From Sutterella faecalis (GTDB lineage Bacteria; Pseudomonadota; Gammaproteobacteria; Burkholderiales; Burkholderiaceae_F): a stretch of 64,000 nt of DNA. Location: contig NZ_CP040882.1 in assembly GCF_006337085.1 (NCBI RefSeq), positions 2,542,001 through 2,606,000 of the forward strand, in the 5' to 3' direction. The notes below the pieces were generated by a model. The model was not told where the DNA came from. It worked only from the letters and a program-made list of their open reading frames with translations, and made no database searches. A program made the position numbers and the translations under genes. Positions 1 through 9,700 of the stretch are shown here, in pieces (position 1 is the first letter of the stretch; the number at the start of each line of letters is the position of its first letter).

Positions 1-2
1 AG

Positions 3-101
3 CAGTCCGTACTGATCGGACCGGCCGAAACGCTTATTGACTGGTCGCTCCCGTACCTCCCGAAATGGCTTTCCGACATGCGCGCCACGTCGCGCGCCTG
101 A
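3..101 (+). CDS. C-terminal end of a probable CvpA-family membrane protein (partial)
   Basis: The frame is open from the first bases of the window to a TGA at 99-101 and encodes about 32 residues ending in LSDMRATSRA. The piece VLIGPAETLIDWSLPYLP resembles the C-terminal end of CvpA-like proteins. cvpA commonly sits directly upstream of purF in proteobacteria, and purF begins 139 bases downstream here. The identification rests on that context and a short tail, so it is tentative. CvpA is an inner-membrane protein linked to colicin V export and envelope stress. Confidence 0.5.
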   Translation, partial: QSVLIGPAETLIDWSLPYLPKWLSDMRATSRA

Positions 102-142
102 TGGCCCGAAGGGAATCGAGCTAGCGCCATGATGGATTTCAA

Positions 143-179
143 ACAAAGCCGCTCCGGACTTCAGTCAGGGCGGCTTTGT
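143..179 (+). terminator. Hairpin between cvpA-like tail and purF
   Basis: A perfect 10-bp stem (ACAAAGCCGC with GCGGCTTTGT) encloses a 17-base loop, followed within 25 bases by a T-rich stretch. It could terminate or attenuate transcription coming from the upstream gene. It is not a textbook terminator because the T-run is displaced. Confidence 0.4.
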
Positions 180-240
180 ACATTCTGAATTTTTGAAGTT
201 TTCTTTTTTCGTTTTTCCCCTCAGCGAGGTTTGAACAGCC

Positions 241-1752
241 ATGTGCGGCGTAGTCGCTCTTCTCTCCAATGAACCGGTAAATCAGCGCCTCTATGATGCG
301 CTCCTTCTGCTGCAGCATCGCGGCCAGGACGCAGCCGGTATTGCCACGCTCGACGGCCTGCAGTTCCACATGCATAAGGCCATGGGGCTCGTGCGCGACA
401 TCTTCCGCACGCGCAACATGCGCGATCTGACGGGCAATGTGGGCGTGGGCCACGTGCGCTACCCCACCCAGGGGTGCGCAAGCTCGAACCAGGAGTCGCA
501 GCCCTTCTACGTGAATGCGCCTTTCGGCATCATGTTCGCCCACAACGGCAACCTCACGAATGCTGAGGAGCTCAAACAGGAGCTCTACGAGACCGACCGC
601 CGGCACATCAATACGACGAGCGACTCTGAAGTCCTCCTCAATGTGCTCGCGAACGAAATCTCGCGCGTGACGGCCGACAGAAAGCTCGATGCGGACGGGA
701 TCTTTGAAGCGGTTTCGGCCGTTCATCGCCGCGTGCGCGGCTCCTATGCCGTCGTGGCGCTCATCGCCGGCAAGGGCCTTCTCGCCTTCCGCGACCCGCA
801 CGGCATTCGTCCCCTCTGCTTCGGCTCCAACGTCACCGCGACGGGCGAGAAGGAATGGATGGTGAGCTCGGAATCCGTCACGATGGTGGGCCTCGGCTTC
901 AAGCTCGAGCGCGACGTCGCGCCGGGCGAAGCGATCTGGTTCGACTTCAAGGGCAATGTCGAGACCCGTCAGTGCGCGGAGCACGCGGTCGCGAATCCCT
1001 GCGCCTTCGAATACGTCTACTTCGCCCGCCCGGATTCCGTGATCGACGGCATCAGCGTCTACGGCGCCCGTCTCAATCTCGGCGTCTACCTTGCGAAGAC
1101 CGTCGCCGAGGAACTGAACCTCATGGACGTCGACGTCGTCATGCCGATTCCGGACAGCTCCCGCCCCTGCGCGCAGGAGCTCGCGAAGCAGCTGCGTCTT
1201 CCCTACCGCGAGGGCTTCATCAAGAACCGCTACGTGGGCCGCACCTTCATCATGCCGGGTCAGGCCGTACGCAAGAAGTCGGTTCGTCAGAAGCTCAACG
1301 CCATGCCCGTGGAGTTTGAAGGCAAGAACCTCCTTCTCGTCGACGACTCCATCGTGCGCGGCACGACCATGAAGGAAATCGTCCGCATGGCCCGCGAATC
1401 GGGCGCGAAGAAGGTCTTCGTCGCTTCGTCCGCGCCGCGCGTGATGTTCCCGAACGTTTACGGCATCGACATGCCGACCAAGTCCGAACTCATCTGCGGC
1501 GACGGCAAGGACGCCGACGCCGTGGCGAAGGAGCTCGGCGCCGACAAGGTGATCTTTCAGTCGATCGACGGCCTGAAGAACGCGCTCCATGACCTCAATC
1601 CCAACATCCCCGCCTTTGACTGCTCGTGCTTCGACGGCGTCTACGTGACGGGCGACGTGACGGAAGCCTACCTCGAAAAGCTCGGCAAAGCCGGGAAGGC
1701 CGCGGCGAAGGAAAATGACGAGGACGACGCGCAGGCGGGCAATGTGGAATAA
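241..1752 (+). CDS. purF: Amidophosphoribosyltransferase (PurF)
   Basis: This enzyme catalyses the first committed step of de novo purine synthesis: PRPP plus glutamine gives phosphoribosylamine. The 503 residues match the length of the E. coli enzyme (about 505). The protein starts MCGVVALLS, so Cys2 is exposed as the N-terminal glutaminase nucleophile after Met removal, and there is no propeptide. LQHRGQDAAGIAT follows near residue 23. The PRPP-binding loop LLLVDDSIVRGTT lies near residues 364-376. The C-terminus is a charged, Ala/Lys/Asp-rich tail. No strong ribosome site precedes the ATG, but the start is fixed by Cys2. A hairpin terminator follows at 1789. Assignment is very secure. Confidence 0.97.
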   Translation: MCGVVALLSNEPVNQRLYDALLLLQHRGQDAAGIATLDGLQFHMHKAMGLVRDIFRTRNMRDLTGNVGVGHVRYPTQGCASSNQESQPFYVNAPFGIMFAHNGNLTNAEELKQELYETDRRHINTTSDSEVLLNVLANEISRVTADRKLDADGIFEAVSAVHRRVRGSYAVVALIAGKGLLAFRDPHGIRPLCFGSNVTATGEKEWMVSSESVTMVGLGFKLERDVAPGEAIWFDFKGNVETRQCAEHAVANPCAFEYVYFARPDSVIDGISVYGARLNLGVYLAKTVAEELNLMDVDVVMPIPDSSRPCAQELAKQLRLPYREGFIKNRYVGRTFIMPGQAVRKKSVRQKLNAMPVEFEGKNLLLVDDSIVRGTTMKEIVRMARESGAKKVFVASSAPRVMFPNVYGIDMPTKSELICGDGKDADAVAKELGADKVIFQSIDGLKNALHDLNPNIPAFDCSCFDGVYVTGDVTEAYLEKLGKAGKAAAKENDEDDAQAGNVE

Positions 1753-1788
1753 GCCAGCTGGCGGCTGAAAGCCTCAAAGCATCTAGCG

Positions 1789-1834
1789 TTCGGGCGGACT
1801 TTCTCAAAAGGGAAGGCCGCCCGAATTGTTTTAT
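1789..1834 (+). terminator. Rho-independent terminator after purF
   Basis: TTCGGGCGG at 1789-1797 pairs with CCGCCCGAA at 1817-1825, followed by TTGTTTTAT. It ends the purF transcript. Confidence 0.8.
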
Positions 1835-1914
1835 CCGGGGTCAACCTTTTTTGGTGATTGAGCTCGCAGGTTTTCATCCTGAATGCTTCGAAAAAATAGA
1901 AAACTATTTTTTCT

Positions 1915-1969
1915 AACAGCTACATAATTTGTAGCTACACTTACTGTAGCTACAATAAGTGTAGCTACA
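1915..1969. repeat. Array of palindromes with 15-bp period, probable operator
   Basis: The perfect 10-bp palindrome TGTAGCTACA occurs at 1930-1939, 1945-1954 and 1960-1969. A degenerate fourth unit (AACAGCTACA) at 1915-1924 keeps the same phase, so four units repeat every 15 bases. The last unit ends 23 bases before the ATG of the downstream ATPase gene, where repressor sites or a core promoter would be expected. The pattern is seen directly; the operator role is inferred. Confidence 0.7.
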
Positions 1970-1992
1970 AGTAATGAAGCAATTGGTTCGAT

Positions 1993-3363
1993 ATGAAGTT
2001 CTACGGCAGAGACCAGGAGATAGCGGCGCTCACGAATGAGCTCCGGCTTGCAGAAACGTCTTCCCGACTGGCGGTTATCACCGGAAGACGGCGTGTGGGC
2101 AAAACCAAATTAATTCTGAAGGTTGCCGAAGAGAGCGGCCGGCCCATGCTTTATTTCCTTTGCCGGAGGCGCTATGCAGAAGAAGAACTCGCTCAAATCT
2201 GGCTCGATGATGTAAGAGAAACATTTGGCCTTGATGAAGAGGATGGTCCGCGTCGACTCAAGCTCGCTGAAGTCGTCCGTTTCGTGATGAAGCTTTCCCG
2301 GGAGAAGCCCTGTGTTCTGATTCTTGACGAATGCCAGGAGCTTGACTACGTGGCTCCGTCGTTCTGGGCAGACCTTCAGGGCGTCTGGGACCGGGAGAAG
2401 GACAATTCCCGGCTGCTCCTGATGATGAGCGGCTCCATCGCTGCTGCCATTCGGCATATTTTTGATGATGCGAGCGAACCGCTTTTCGGACGACAGGATC
2501 TTGCGCTCACGCTGAGGCCTTTTGGCCCGAAGCTTCTCAAGGAAATCTTTCTCGATCTCCGGCCTCAGGGAACGCCGGAGGATCTCCTCACCTTCTATGC
2601 CGTTACGGGCGGCGTCGCACGCTATGTCGCCTGTCTGGCCGATACGGTCCCGCTGACGCAGAATGATATGGTGAATCTGATTTTTTCCGAAAGCGGTTAT
2701 TTCCTTCGAACAGACGGCGCAACGCTACTCGCGAATGAATTGCGGGTGGAGTCCGCCATCTACGAAAGAATTCTGCGGGCAGTCGCCAGGGGTTCTGCGA
2801 CATGGAATGAGATTGCGGACCAGCTCGGCGGAAAGAACATCGCCGGCTACATGGATCGCCTCGAGAAGCAGTACGGACTTATCCGGAAATACAGTCCGAT
2901 GTTCTCTGAGAGTTCCCGCGGCGTGCGCTACGGAATCGCGGATCCCTATTTCCGCTTCTGGTTCCGATTTATTGAACCCGTTCAATACCAATCGCTGGCT
3001 GCGCGCGGGAACTGGGAGGCATTACGGGCCATCTGTCTCGATGCGCTCGATCAATACACCGGTCGAACACTGGAAGACTGGTATCACGATCTTTTCGGCG
3101 AGAGCCCGAAGTGGACGCGGACAGGCCGCTGGTGGGACAGGCGGGGCGAAAATGAAATCGACCTGATTGCGCTCAACGATCTCACGGGGAAGGCCGTCAT
3201 TGCAGAGATCAAGAGAAATGCCGACAAGATCGATATGAGAGCGCTTGCTGCCAAGGCTGCAGCTTTTGAAAAAGCCGAGGGGAGAAATCTGAAGAAATAC
3301 GATCGCCCGGAACTTCTGGGGCTGTCGCTCTCGAATCTCCTCGAGGAAAGCCCCGGCGTATGA
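1993..3363 (+). CDS. DUF234-type AAA ATPase (archaeal-ATPase-like family)
   Basis: This is a 456-residue STAND-like AAA ATPase. It begins MKFYGRDQEIAALTNEL, the usual opening of the archaeal-type ATPase family. Walker A is TGRRRVGKTKLI near residues 30-41 and Walker B is CVLILDECQEL near 107-117. A winged-helix-like segment (SATWNEIADQLGG) lies around residue 267. The C-terminal third is a DUF234-like domain, with NEIDLIAL followed by AVIAEIK: the acidic-to-E-x-K arrangement of PD-(D/E)XK folds. The cellular role of these proteins is unknown. The gene stands alone behind the 15-bp-period palindrome array and converges on the next gene. Base composition is less GC-rich than purF, which fits horizontal acquisition. 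Confidence 0.85.
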   Translation: MKFYGRDQEIAALTNELRLAETSSRLAVITGRRRVGKTKLILKVAEESGRPMLYFLCRRRYAEEELAQIWLDDVRETFGLDEEDGPRRLKLAEVVRFVMKLSREKPCVLILDECQELDYVAPSFWADLQGVWDREKDNSRLLLMMSGSIAAAIRHIFDDASEPLFGRQDLALTLRPFGPKLLKEIFLDLRPQGTPEDLLTFYAVTGGVARYVACLADTVPLTQNDMVNLIFSESGYFLRTDGATLLANELRVESAIYERILRAVARGSATWNEIADQLGGKNIAGYMDRLEKQYGLIRKYSPMFSESSRGVRYGIADPYFRFWFRFIEPVQYQSLAARGNWEALRAICLDALDQYTGRTLEDWYHDLFGESPKWTRTGRWWDRRGENEIDLIALNDLTGKAVIAEIKRNADKIDMRALAAKAAAFEKAEGRNLKKYDRPELLGLSLSNLLEESPGV

Positions 3364-3370
3364 ATAAAGA

Positions 3371-3400
3371 AAAGCCGGCATGCTTCAGGCTGCCGGCTTG
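3371..3400. terminator. Bidirectional terminator between convergent genes
   Basis: AAGCCGGCA at 3372-3380 pairs with TGCCGGCTT at 3391-3399 around a 10-base loop. On the minus strand it is followed by TTTTCTTT. It serves the minus-strand gene ending at 3416 and probably also the ATPase gene. Confidence 0.8.
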
Positions 3401-3415
3401 TCCTCAAGGCGCAGG

Positions 3416-3886
3416 TTAATGCTGAGGCGGCGCAGGAGGCGTCGTGGGGCTCGATCCCATGATGGTTTCCCAGCCGAGCGGGCAGGAGCGCACCGACGGG
3501 TAGTAGCCCTGTTCGGAATTGCACCAGTACCAGGGGTAGCTCGCGGGGGGAACCGCGCTTGTCGTTCCTCCCGAACCTGCAGGCACCGGAACCTCAACAA
3601 TGCGTTCCACGACGCGGGGTTCGCGCGGGTACGTCATCGTGCCCACCACGATGCCTGTTGTGAGCGCCGGTCCCCAGAAGCCCCAGCTTTGATACCAGCG
3701 GGGGCGGTGATGGAAGGGACGGGGCGGCGGCGGAGCGGGACGAAAGCCCGGACCGCCCGGATGATGAAAGCCCGGTCCCCCATGACCGCCGGGAGGCGGA
3801 GGCGGCGGTGCAGCGGATGCCGCAACCGATGCGCCGAGAAGCATCGCTGCTGCGGAAAGCGAGATGAGCATTTTCGAGAACGACAT
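3416..3886 (-). CDS. Secreted proline/glycine/histidine-rich protein
   Basis: 156 residues. The N-terminus is a clear Sec signal peptide (MSFSKMLISLSAAAML... ending ASVAASA). A low-complexity PPPPPPGGHGGPGFHHPGG stretch follows. The C-terminal half contains WYWCNSEQGYYPSVRSC and CPLGW, a tyrosine/cysteine pattern found in small proline-rich exported proteins of betaproteobacteria. The two cysteines could form a disulfide in the periplasm. One short hydrophobic stretch (near WGPALTTGIVVGTM) could touch the membrane. Function is unknown; the His-rich segment could bind metal, but that is speculation. It lies 66 bases after the small lipoprotein gene and probably shares its transcript. Confidence 0.8.
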   Translation of the reverse strand: MSFSKMLISLSAAAMLLGASVAASAAPPPPPPGGHGGPGFHHPGGPGFRPAPPPPRPFHHRPRWYQSWGFWGPALTTGIVVGTMTYPREPRVVERIVEVPVPAGSGGTTSAVPPASYPWYWCNSEQGYYPSVRSCPLGWETIMGSSPTTPPAPPQH

Positions 3887-3951
3887 GGCTCAAACTCCTT
3901 CTGAAAAAATTCTCAACGTGATCCTGAAGATCCGGAACGACGGCTTCGCCG

Positions 3952-4188
3952 CTACCAATGGTGCGGTCCGGGAGGCGGTGCCGGACGGTATGCGGGCCCG
4001 GGATGATGCAACGGATCCGGCCGCGGCCCATAGTGCGGCGGCGCGGGATGGTGCGGAGCGGGGGCCGGCCGATGGTGCGTCGGCGCGACGACGCAGGCGG
4101 TGAGCGAGGTGCTCGCCATCACCGCAAGCGCAGCAGTACCGAGCAGTCGGACGATCGAACGTCTTTTCTCTCTCGAAACGGGTGTCAT
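3952..4188 (-). CDS. Small Pro/His-rich lipoprotein
   Basis: 78 residues. The N-terminus is a lipoprotein signal with the lipobox LTAC near residues 29-32, so the mature protein would start at that Cys and be lipid-anchored. The rest is almost only Pro, His, Ala and Tyr (HHRPAPAPHHPAPPHYGP) with no fold that can be named. It lies just upstream of the other secreted Pro/His-rich gene on the same strand, suggesting a two-gene envelope unit. An upstream ATG-proximal A/G-rich stretch (gaggaggc-type on the minus strand, near 4195-4203) can act as ribosome site. Confidence 0.75.
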   Translation of the reverse strand: MTPVSREKRRSIVRLLGTAALAVMASTSLTACVVAPTHHRPAPAPHHPAPPHYGPRPDPLHHPGPAYRPAPPPGPHHW

Positions 4189-4350
4189 CGGCGTGCCTCC
4201 TCAAAAAAGTGCCGGAAAAGGAAATGCCTTTCCTGTTATCCAAGGCTATCACTCCGATAGGTCCGCAAATTTGAAAGAGTGTTTCCTGGAGGAGCCTGTT
4301 TGTGAATACTTGTGGATCCCGTTCTTCCCGCTGATTCCGGAGTTTCTCAA

Positions 4351-6789
4351 CTACTGGCGCTTGACGACGAGGGTTCGCGTGGTGCTTCTCCCGAGGTCGT
4401 CCGTTGCCGTGAGGCGGTGCGTGCCGGGAGCTGCGCGCCATTCGAGGGGCTTACCTGTCGGCGAGACGCCGAGGAAGGTATTCCCCGAATACCAGTAGAC
4501 GAATTTGGCATCCGGGTCGGTTCCGGCACGCAGAAGCGTTCTTGCCGTTCCGGCGCTGCCGACGGCATAGAGCACCGCGCCTTCGCGGGGCGACACGATG
4601 GAGGGAGGCCTTCCGCCGGGGACTCCGGAGACGGCTTCGCAGCCCGCCTCATAGGGCGGCGGCGGTCGCTTCACAATGCCGGCCTCGAGAAAGACTTTCT
4701 GGAAGTGCGTGGGCCAGAATTCCCAGACGACCTTTTTGACTCCGGGACCCGCCGCGCAGGCACGCAGCCCCGTCGACTCCCGCACGAGAATCTCGCGGAA
4801 GACGCCCGTGCTTTTGACGGAGGTTTTTCCGGGAAGAATCCAGGAGAGCGTTTTCTCAGGACAGAGCGATGTGTCGAGCTCGCCGGTTGCCGTGCAGACG
4901 GTTTCTCTTGCGACCCGAAGCTTCTTCTCGTCAATTTCGTCCTGCGGGATCTTTGCGGCCGGCCAGTCGAAGGACAGGTCTGATGCAATCCGTGCAGCGG
5001 CGGCCTTGAAGAGCGGCGCGGCGAGCGCCGCACCCTGAAGCTGCGGGTTGGGCGCGCCCGAGAAGTTCCCGAGCCAGGCCACGATCACATAGGGCCCGAC
5101 GGAACCCGCGGTCCATGCGTCCCGCCAGCCGTTGCTCGTTCCCGTTTTGTAAAGAAGCTCGCGCTTCGCGCCCCCGGCAGTAATGAATTCGCCGCGTGAG
5201 GCGAGCATGCGTTTGAGCACAAAGACGGCTTCAGGCGAAAGGACGGAACCTTCGGCTTCGGCGCGTTCGTTCTGAAGAATCCTGACGGGGCGCAGGAGCG
5301 CATCGTCGGCGAGCATCGCGTAGAGCTTTGCGAGGTCGCCCATCGTGACTTCAGCGCCTCCGAGCACGATCGAGAGCCCGTACCAGCTCTTCTCGTGGGG
5401 AAGCTTCACGCCAGACTTTTGAAGAAGTTCGTAGAGCCCTGGGTTGAGCTGACGTTCGAGCTCCGCCGCCGGGAGATTTCGCGAGAGCACGAGGGCATCC
5501 TCGGCAGACAACGGCCCGCGGAAGCTTCCGTCCGCGTTTTCCGGGGCCCAGCCGCCAAAGCTCTGCGGACGATCGATGAGAACGGTCTTTTCGTGAATGA
5601 GACCCTGATCGAGCGCGAGGCCGTAGACAAACGGCTTCAAGGTTGAGCCCGGGCTTCGCTTCGCATTCCAGGCGTTCACCTCGCCCGCAATCGATGCATC
5701 CGACCAGTCGGCCGACCCTACGAGCGCGATGAGGGAGCGGTCGCGGGAATCCACCACGGCGAGCGCCGCATTCCGGACGCCCCAGGGCTTGAGTCTCGCG
5801 ATGGTTTCACGAACAAGCGACTCCATGGAGGACTGGAGGGCAATCCGAAGCGTTCCCCGGACCGGTCCGCCCTTTGATTTCTGGAGAACCATCCGCGAAT
5901 AGTGGGGAGCGAGCATCGGAAGGTTTTCGGGTTCAAATACCTCGATCGAAGCTCGGACGGGTTCGGAGAGGCGTTCATTCATCGCTCCCGCACGGATCAT
6001 CGCGAGCCCCAAACGGATTCGCGCGTCGTCAAGATCCGTATTCCCGGCCGCCATCGGGCGGCGCTTCACGGGGTTCTGCGGGATGACGGCGAGGCTTGCG
6101 GCCTCAGCAGCCGAGAGCATTGAGGGCGGTTTATGGAACCACACGCGGGAGGCTGCGCCCGCGCCCTCGACGTTTCCGCCATAAGGCGCGAGATTGAGGT
6201 AGGCCTCGAGGATTTCGTCCTTCGAATAGTGCGTTTCATAGCGAAGCGCATGCCAGATCTGCCGGATTTTGCCTTCGAAGGTATTGGTCCTGAGCTTCAG
6301 CCTCATGCGGGCGAGCTGCATCGTGATCGTGCTCGCGCCCATTCGGCGCGAGCCCATCAGCGTTTCCATGCCGGCGCGCACGATGGAGCCGGGATTGACG
6401 CCCTTGTGGCTCCGGAAGAGCCGGTCCTCGTAAAAGAGCGTTGCGTCGATGAGCTTCGGATCAATCTGTGCGAGCGGGGTCCTTACGCGATAGATCCCGT
6501 CCTTCGCAGGCGTGAGCCTCAGGAGCTCCCCTTTCGCAGAGTAGACGGCCGGAGAGAAATCGATCCCGTCAAGAAGCGGCGGCGCGGGCGAGCGCCCCGC
6601 CATCTGCCAGACGACGTTTGCGCCGCCGACCAAAATGACGCCGACAATGGCCGCGGAGAGTATGAAGGCGGTCGTGCGGCGCAGAAACCGCACGGGTTCG
6701 CTTTCGCTCTTCGGTTTTGTCCGGGGCTGAGGCGTCTGCGCGGTTGCCTGCGGTTCTTCCTGGGAATCGTTTCTCGGGGCTTCAGCCAT
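4351..6789 (-). CDS. pbpC: Penicillin-binding protein 1C, bifunctional peptidoglycan synthase
   Basis: 812 residues, close to E. coli PbpC (770). A cytoplasmic Pro/Glu-rich tail is followed by one transmembrane anchor near residues 40-60. The glycosyltransferase-51 domain shows the catalytic-Glu motif FYEDRLFRSHKGV near residue 117 and GASTITMQLAR. The transpeptidase domain has SPGSTLKPF (SxxK serine), SRN and YKTGTS. A C-terminal BiPBP_C-type beta domain begins at PPSIVSPREGAVLYAVGS. The start codon overlaps the stop of the upstream alpha-2-macroglobulin gene (TGATG), so the two are translationally coupled. The pbpC/alpha-2-macroglobulin pairing is known in many Gram-negatives and is thought to link cell-wall repair with periplasmic protease defence. 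Confidence 0.95.
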   Translation of the reverse strand: MAEAPRNDSQEEPQATAQTPQPRTKPKSESEPVRFLRRTTAFILSAAIVGVILVGGANVVWQMAGRSPAPPLLDGIDFSPAVYSAKGELLRLTPAKDGIYRVRTPLAQIDPKLIDATLFYEDRLFRSHKGVNPGSIVRAGMETLMGSRRMGASTITMQLARMRLKLRTNTFEGKIRQIWHALRYETHYSKDEILEAYLNLAPYGGNVEGAGAASRVWFHKPPSMLSAAEAASLAVIPQNPVKRRPMAAGNTDLDDARIRLGLAMIRAGAMNERLSEPVRASIEVFEPENLPMLAPHYSRMVLQKSKGGPVRGTLRIALQSSMESLVRETIARLKPWGVRNAALAVVDSRDRSLIALVGSADWSDASIAGEVNAWNAKRSPGSTLKPFVYGLALDQGLIHEKTVLIDRPQSFGGWAPENADGSFRGPLSAEDALVLSRNLPAAELERQLNPGLYELLQKSGVKLPHEKSWYGLSIVLGGAEVTMGDLAKLYAMLADDALLRPVRILQNERAEAEGSVLSPEAVFVLKRMLASRGEFITAGGAKRELLYKTGTSNGWRDAWTAGSVGPYVIVAWLGNFSGAPNPQLQGAALAAPLFKAAAARIASDLSFDWPAAKIPQDEIDEKKLRVARETVCTATGELDTSLCPEKTLSWILPGKTSVKSTGVFREILVRESTGLRACAAGPGVKKVVWEFWPTHFQKVFLEAGIVKRPPPPYEAGCEAVSGVPGGRPPSIVSPREGAVLYAVGSAGTARTLLRAGTDPDAKFVYWYSGNTFLGVSPTGKPLEWRAAPGTHRLTATDDLGRSTTRTLVVKRQ

Positions 6790-9700
6790 CAGTCATCTCC
6801 ATCGGGAGCGGAGGGAGTGTTCCCGGGCGCTGTGTTCGCCTTTTCAGGTGCCGGGGATGCGGCACTCTGAGGCACTCTATTTTCGGACGGCTGAGTGCTT
6901 TGAGATGAGAGCGGCGCTGCGCTCATGTCTCTCGACGCGGAAGCTGCGGCCGGAGCTGCGTCGGGGAGCTTCACGGGATTCCCTTCTGAATCGAGAATGG
7001 TGAGCTTCCCGGAAGCGCCTCTGGCGCGAAGAAGCGGGCGCGAAAGCGACTGCGCCTCCACAGGCGGCACCGTAAATTCGCCGGGCGTTGCGGCGCGCAC
7101 CGTGTAGGTGAAGGTGACGGGACTCCAGCTCGAAAGTTCGGGCGAGAGCCAGGTCATCCGCTCCTCAGAGCGCAGGAACTTCGGAGCCCCGTCCGGTCCC
7201 GTGCCGGGGTTCATCGCATAGGCGAGGCCGCCCGGCAGCAGATCCGTAAGCGCAATGTCCATGAGGCCTTCCTCGCCCGCATAGGCGCGAAGCTTTACGC
7301 GCACGGTGATCTTTTCGCCCGCGCGGAACCGGGTCGAGGGTTTGCCGTCTTCGCCGAGGTACGTGCGCTCGACTTCAAGTCCCGATTTTTCGGCGGGAGA
7401 CGCCTTGTCGTCTGGGAGCCGCACCCATCCGGTCTGCTCGCCCTGCCACCAGAGGAAGGAGGACTGGGCGGCGCCCGACACTTCCGCAGCGATGCATCCC
7501 GGAGCCTCGAGAAGAGCGCCCGCCGGGGCGGTGGTGAGGTGATCCTTGTCGTCGGGGAAGCCCGCTGTGCGCTTCACGCAGACGAGGGTCAGCCCGGCAT
7601 CGTCATCGGATTTTTCAGCATCCGTGGCGCCCCCGATCGAGGGCTCCATCATGGTCATGGCGGCAGCGCCCGCATAGAGGGCGTCGAAGGTGCCGCGTTT
7701 GAGCGCCCCGGCAAAGTCGTCGACGGCAAGGGACGAGAGGAATTTCGCGGAACTCTTCTGCGTGAGGCCGCTCGCCGCGAGCGCCTGGGCGGCAAGGGCC
7801 GTTGCGGTTTCAGGCGTCCACGCGCCGCCGGCGCGTGCAGTGGAAATGGTGCCGGAAAGGAGCTCCTCCGCTTCAGCACGCATTCTGAGGTGCTGGTAGG
7901 AGGCCGCAAGGAACGCGGCGGCGGCATCCCGCTTCCAGTCGGGGAAGCGCTCTTCCATCGAGGCGCGAAGCGTTTCGAGGTACTCCGTCGTCATCGTGCC
8001 TTCGCGGGTGAGCACCCAGAGCGCATAGGCCTTGGTGCGCGCGTCGTCGATGGTCTGGGGATCTTCCGTGACGGTGCGCATCAGGCGCTCCTTCACGCTG
8101 CGCATCAGCTCCGGGGGTACGCCCGTCGTGCGGGCGGCCGCAAGCAGGTAGTCAAGCGTCCAGGCCGTGAGGTACGGGTTCGCCGGCATCCAGGGGAAGC
8201 TCCGGATGCCTTCCCAGGAGAGCGCTCCCTCAATAGCGGAGAGCGCTTTTTCGGCGCGCGCTTTCGTGAGTTCCGCAAGCTTCGCTGCTGCCTTTTCGGG
8301 CGTTTCGCCCAGGGGCACGAACCGGGCGGCATCCGGGTTGGCGGCAAGGAGCACAAGGGGAAGCGCCGCGGCAATCGCGTCTGCGGGCTGGTTCCAGTCG
8401 CGGTTTGCAAAGGGGAGCCCAAGTTGAAGGACGAGGGTCGCCGGAACCGCCGACACCATGAAGCTCGTCTGCGATTCGTTGGGATAAAGCTCGTTGGGAA
8501 GCTGGAGGAGCGGGCTCCCGTCTTCCGCATTCCCTTCGATTCTTCCGCCATAAATGCGGGTGGATTTGACGGAAGCCGGACGAACGCCGATTTCCAGAGT
8601 GCGATCGGCCTTTGCGTTTTCGGTCTGAGCACGGAAAGTGACCTGCACGGTCCCGGGGGCGGCAGGCGCCTGGGCGACCGAGGTTGCAACCTTGCCGCCC
8701 TTTTCCGGGAAGGTGATGGGAATTGCGGCGGAGGCGGGCGTGAGCGCGTCGGAGCTGATCTCGAGCGCGCCGGAGGCTGTCGGAGTCTCCGGCGTCACCG
8801 TCGCGCCGAGAGCGAAGATGTCGCCCGGCGACACGGCTGCCGGGAGAATCGGCTCGATCACGAGGGGTTCGGCAATGGCGGCCGACGCTTCGCCGGCACC
8901 TGCTTCATTCTCGGAAGCACCCACGGCAAAAATGCGGATGCGGCCGTTGAAGCCTTCCGGCAGCGTCGCCTCAATGGTTCTGGCTTCGGGTCCGGCTTCC
9001 ACCAGACCGCCCCACCAGACGGCGGAATCCCCAAGCGTTCTCGCGAAAGGATTTCCGAACCCGGCTGCCATCTTGGCCGATTCTGCAAAGTCGCCGCCGA
9101 AGGGTGCGGTAAGGTCTGCCGCCGCACTCGCGTCCGGCATCAGAAGCGACAGGGTTTCGCGGGTTTCGACTTCAAGCGCCCGATCTTCAATAAGGGCCTT
9201 CAATGGGTTCGGAGCCGGATAGTTGGTAAGCGAAAGAATTCCGGCGTCCGCCGCCCAGAGGAAGACGCGCGAGGGCTTCTCGGCCGTGAGCGTTATCGGG
9301 ATGGTCTTCGCGCTCCCGAGCTTCTCCGGTACGGACACATCGATCTGAAGGCGCTTTTCCTTCGTGTTGAGAAGAACCGGAATTGCTGTTTCAGCGAAGC
9401 CCCTCAGGAACTTCTTGGCCGAATCCTGACCGCGAACGAGCGACACGCGAAGCCACGCGCGGCCCGAGAACCCTTCCGGGGCGTCGACCTCAATCAGGTT
9501 GTCGCCCGACTTGACGGCAGTCCAGCGGGACGAGATGACGTTGGCGGATTCAAAAGTAATGAGCGCAAAGCCCGAGAAGGGAGAGAGGAGCGAGAGCCTC
9601 GCCTTGTCGCCCGCTTCGAGCGTCGTTTTCTCAAGGCGCGCGCGCATTTCTGCGGCGGGGAGTTCCTCGGACGCGGCTTTCTCGAGCGTATTCCCGGCCG

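Noticed and set aside
139..1590. 483-codon open frame antisense to purF
   Set aside because: purF is certain on the other strand, and the antisense protein is Arg/His/Val-rich with no family features.
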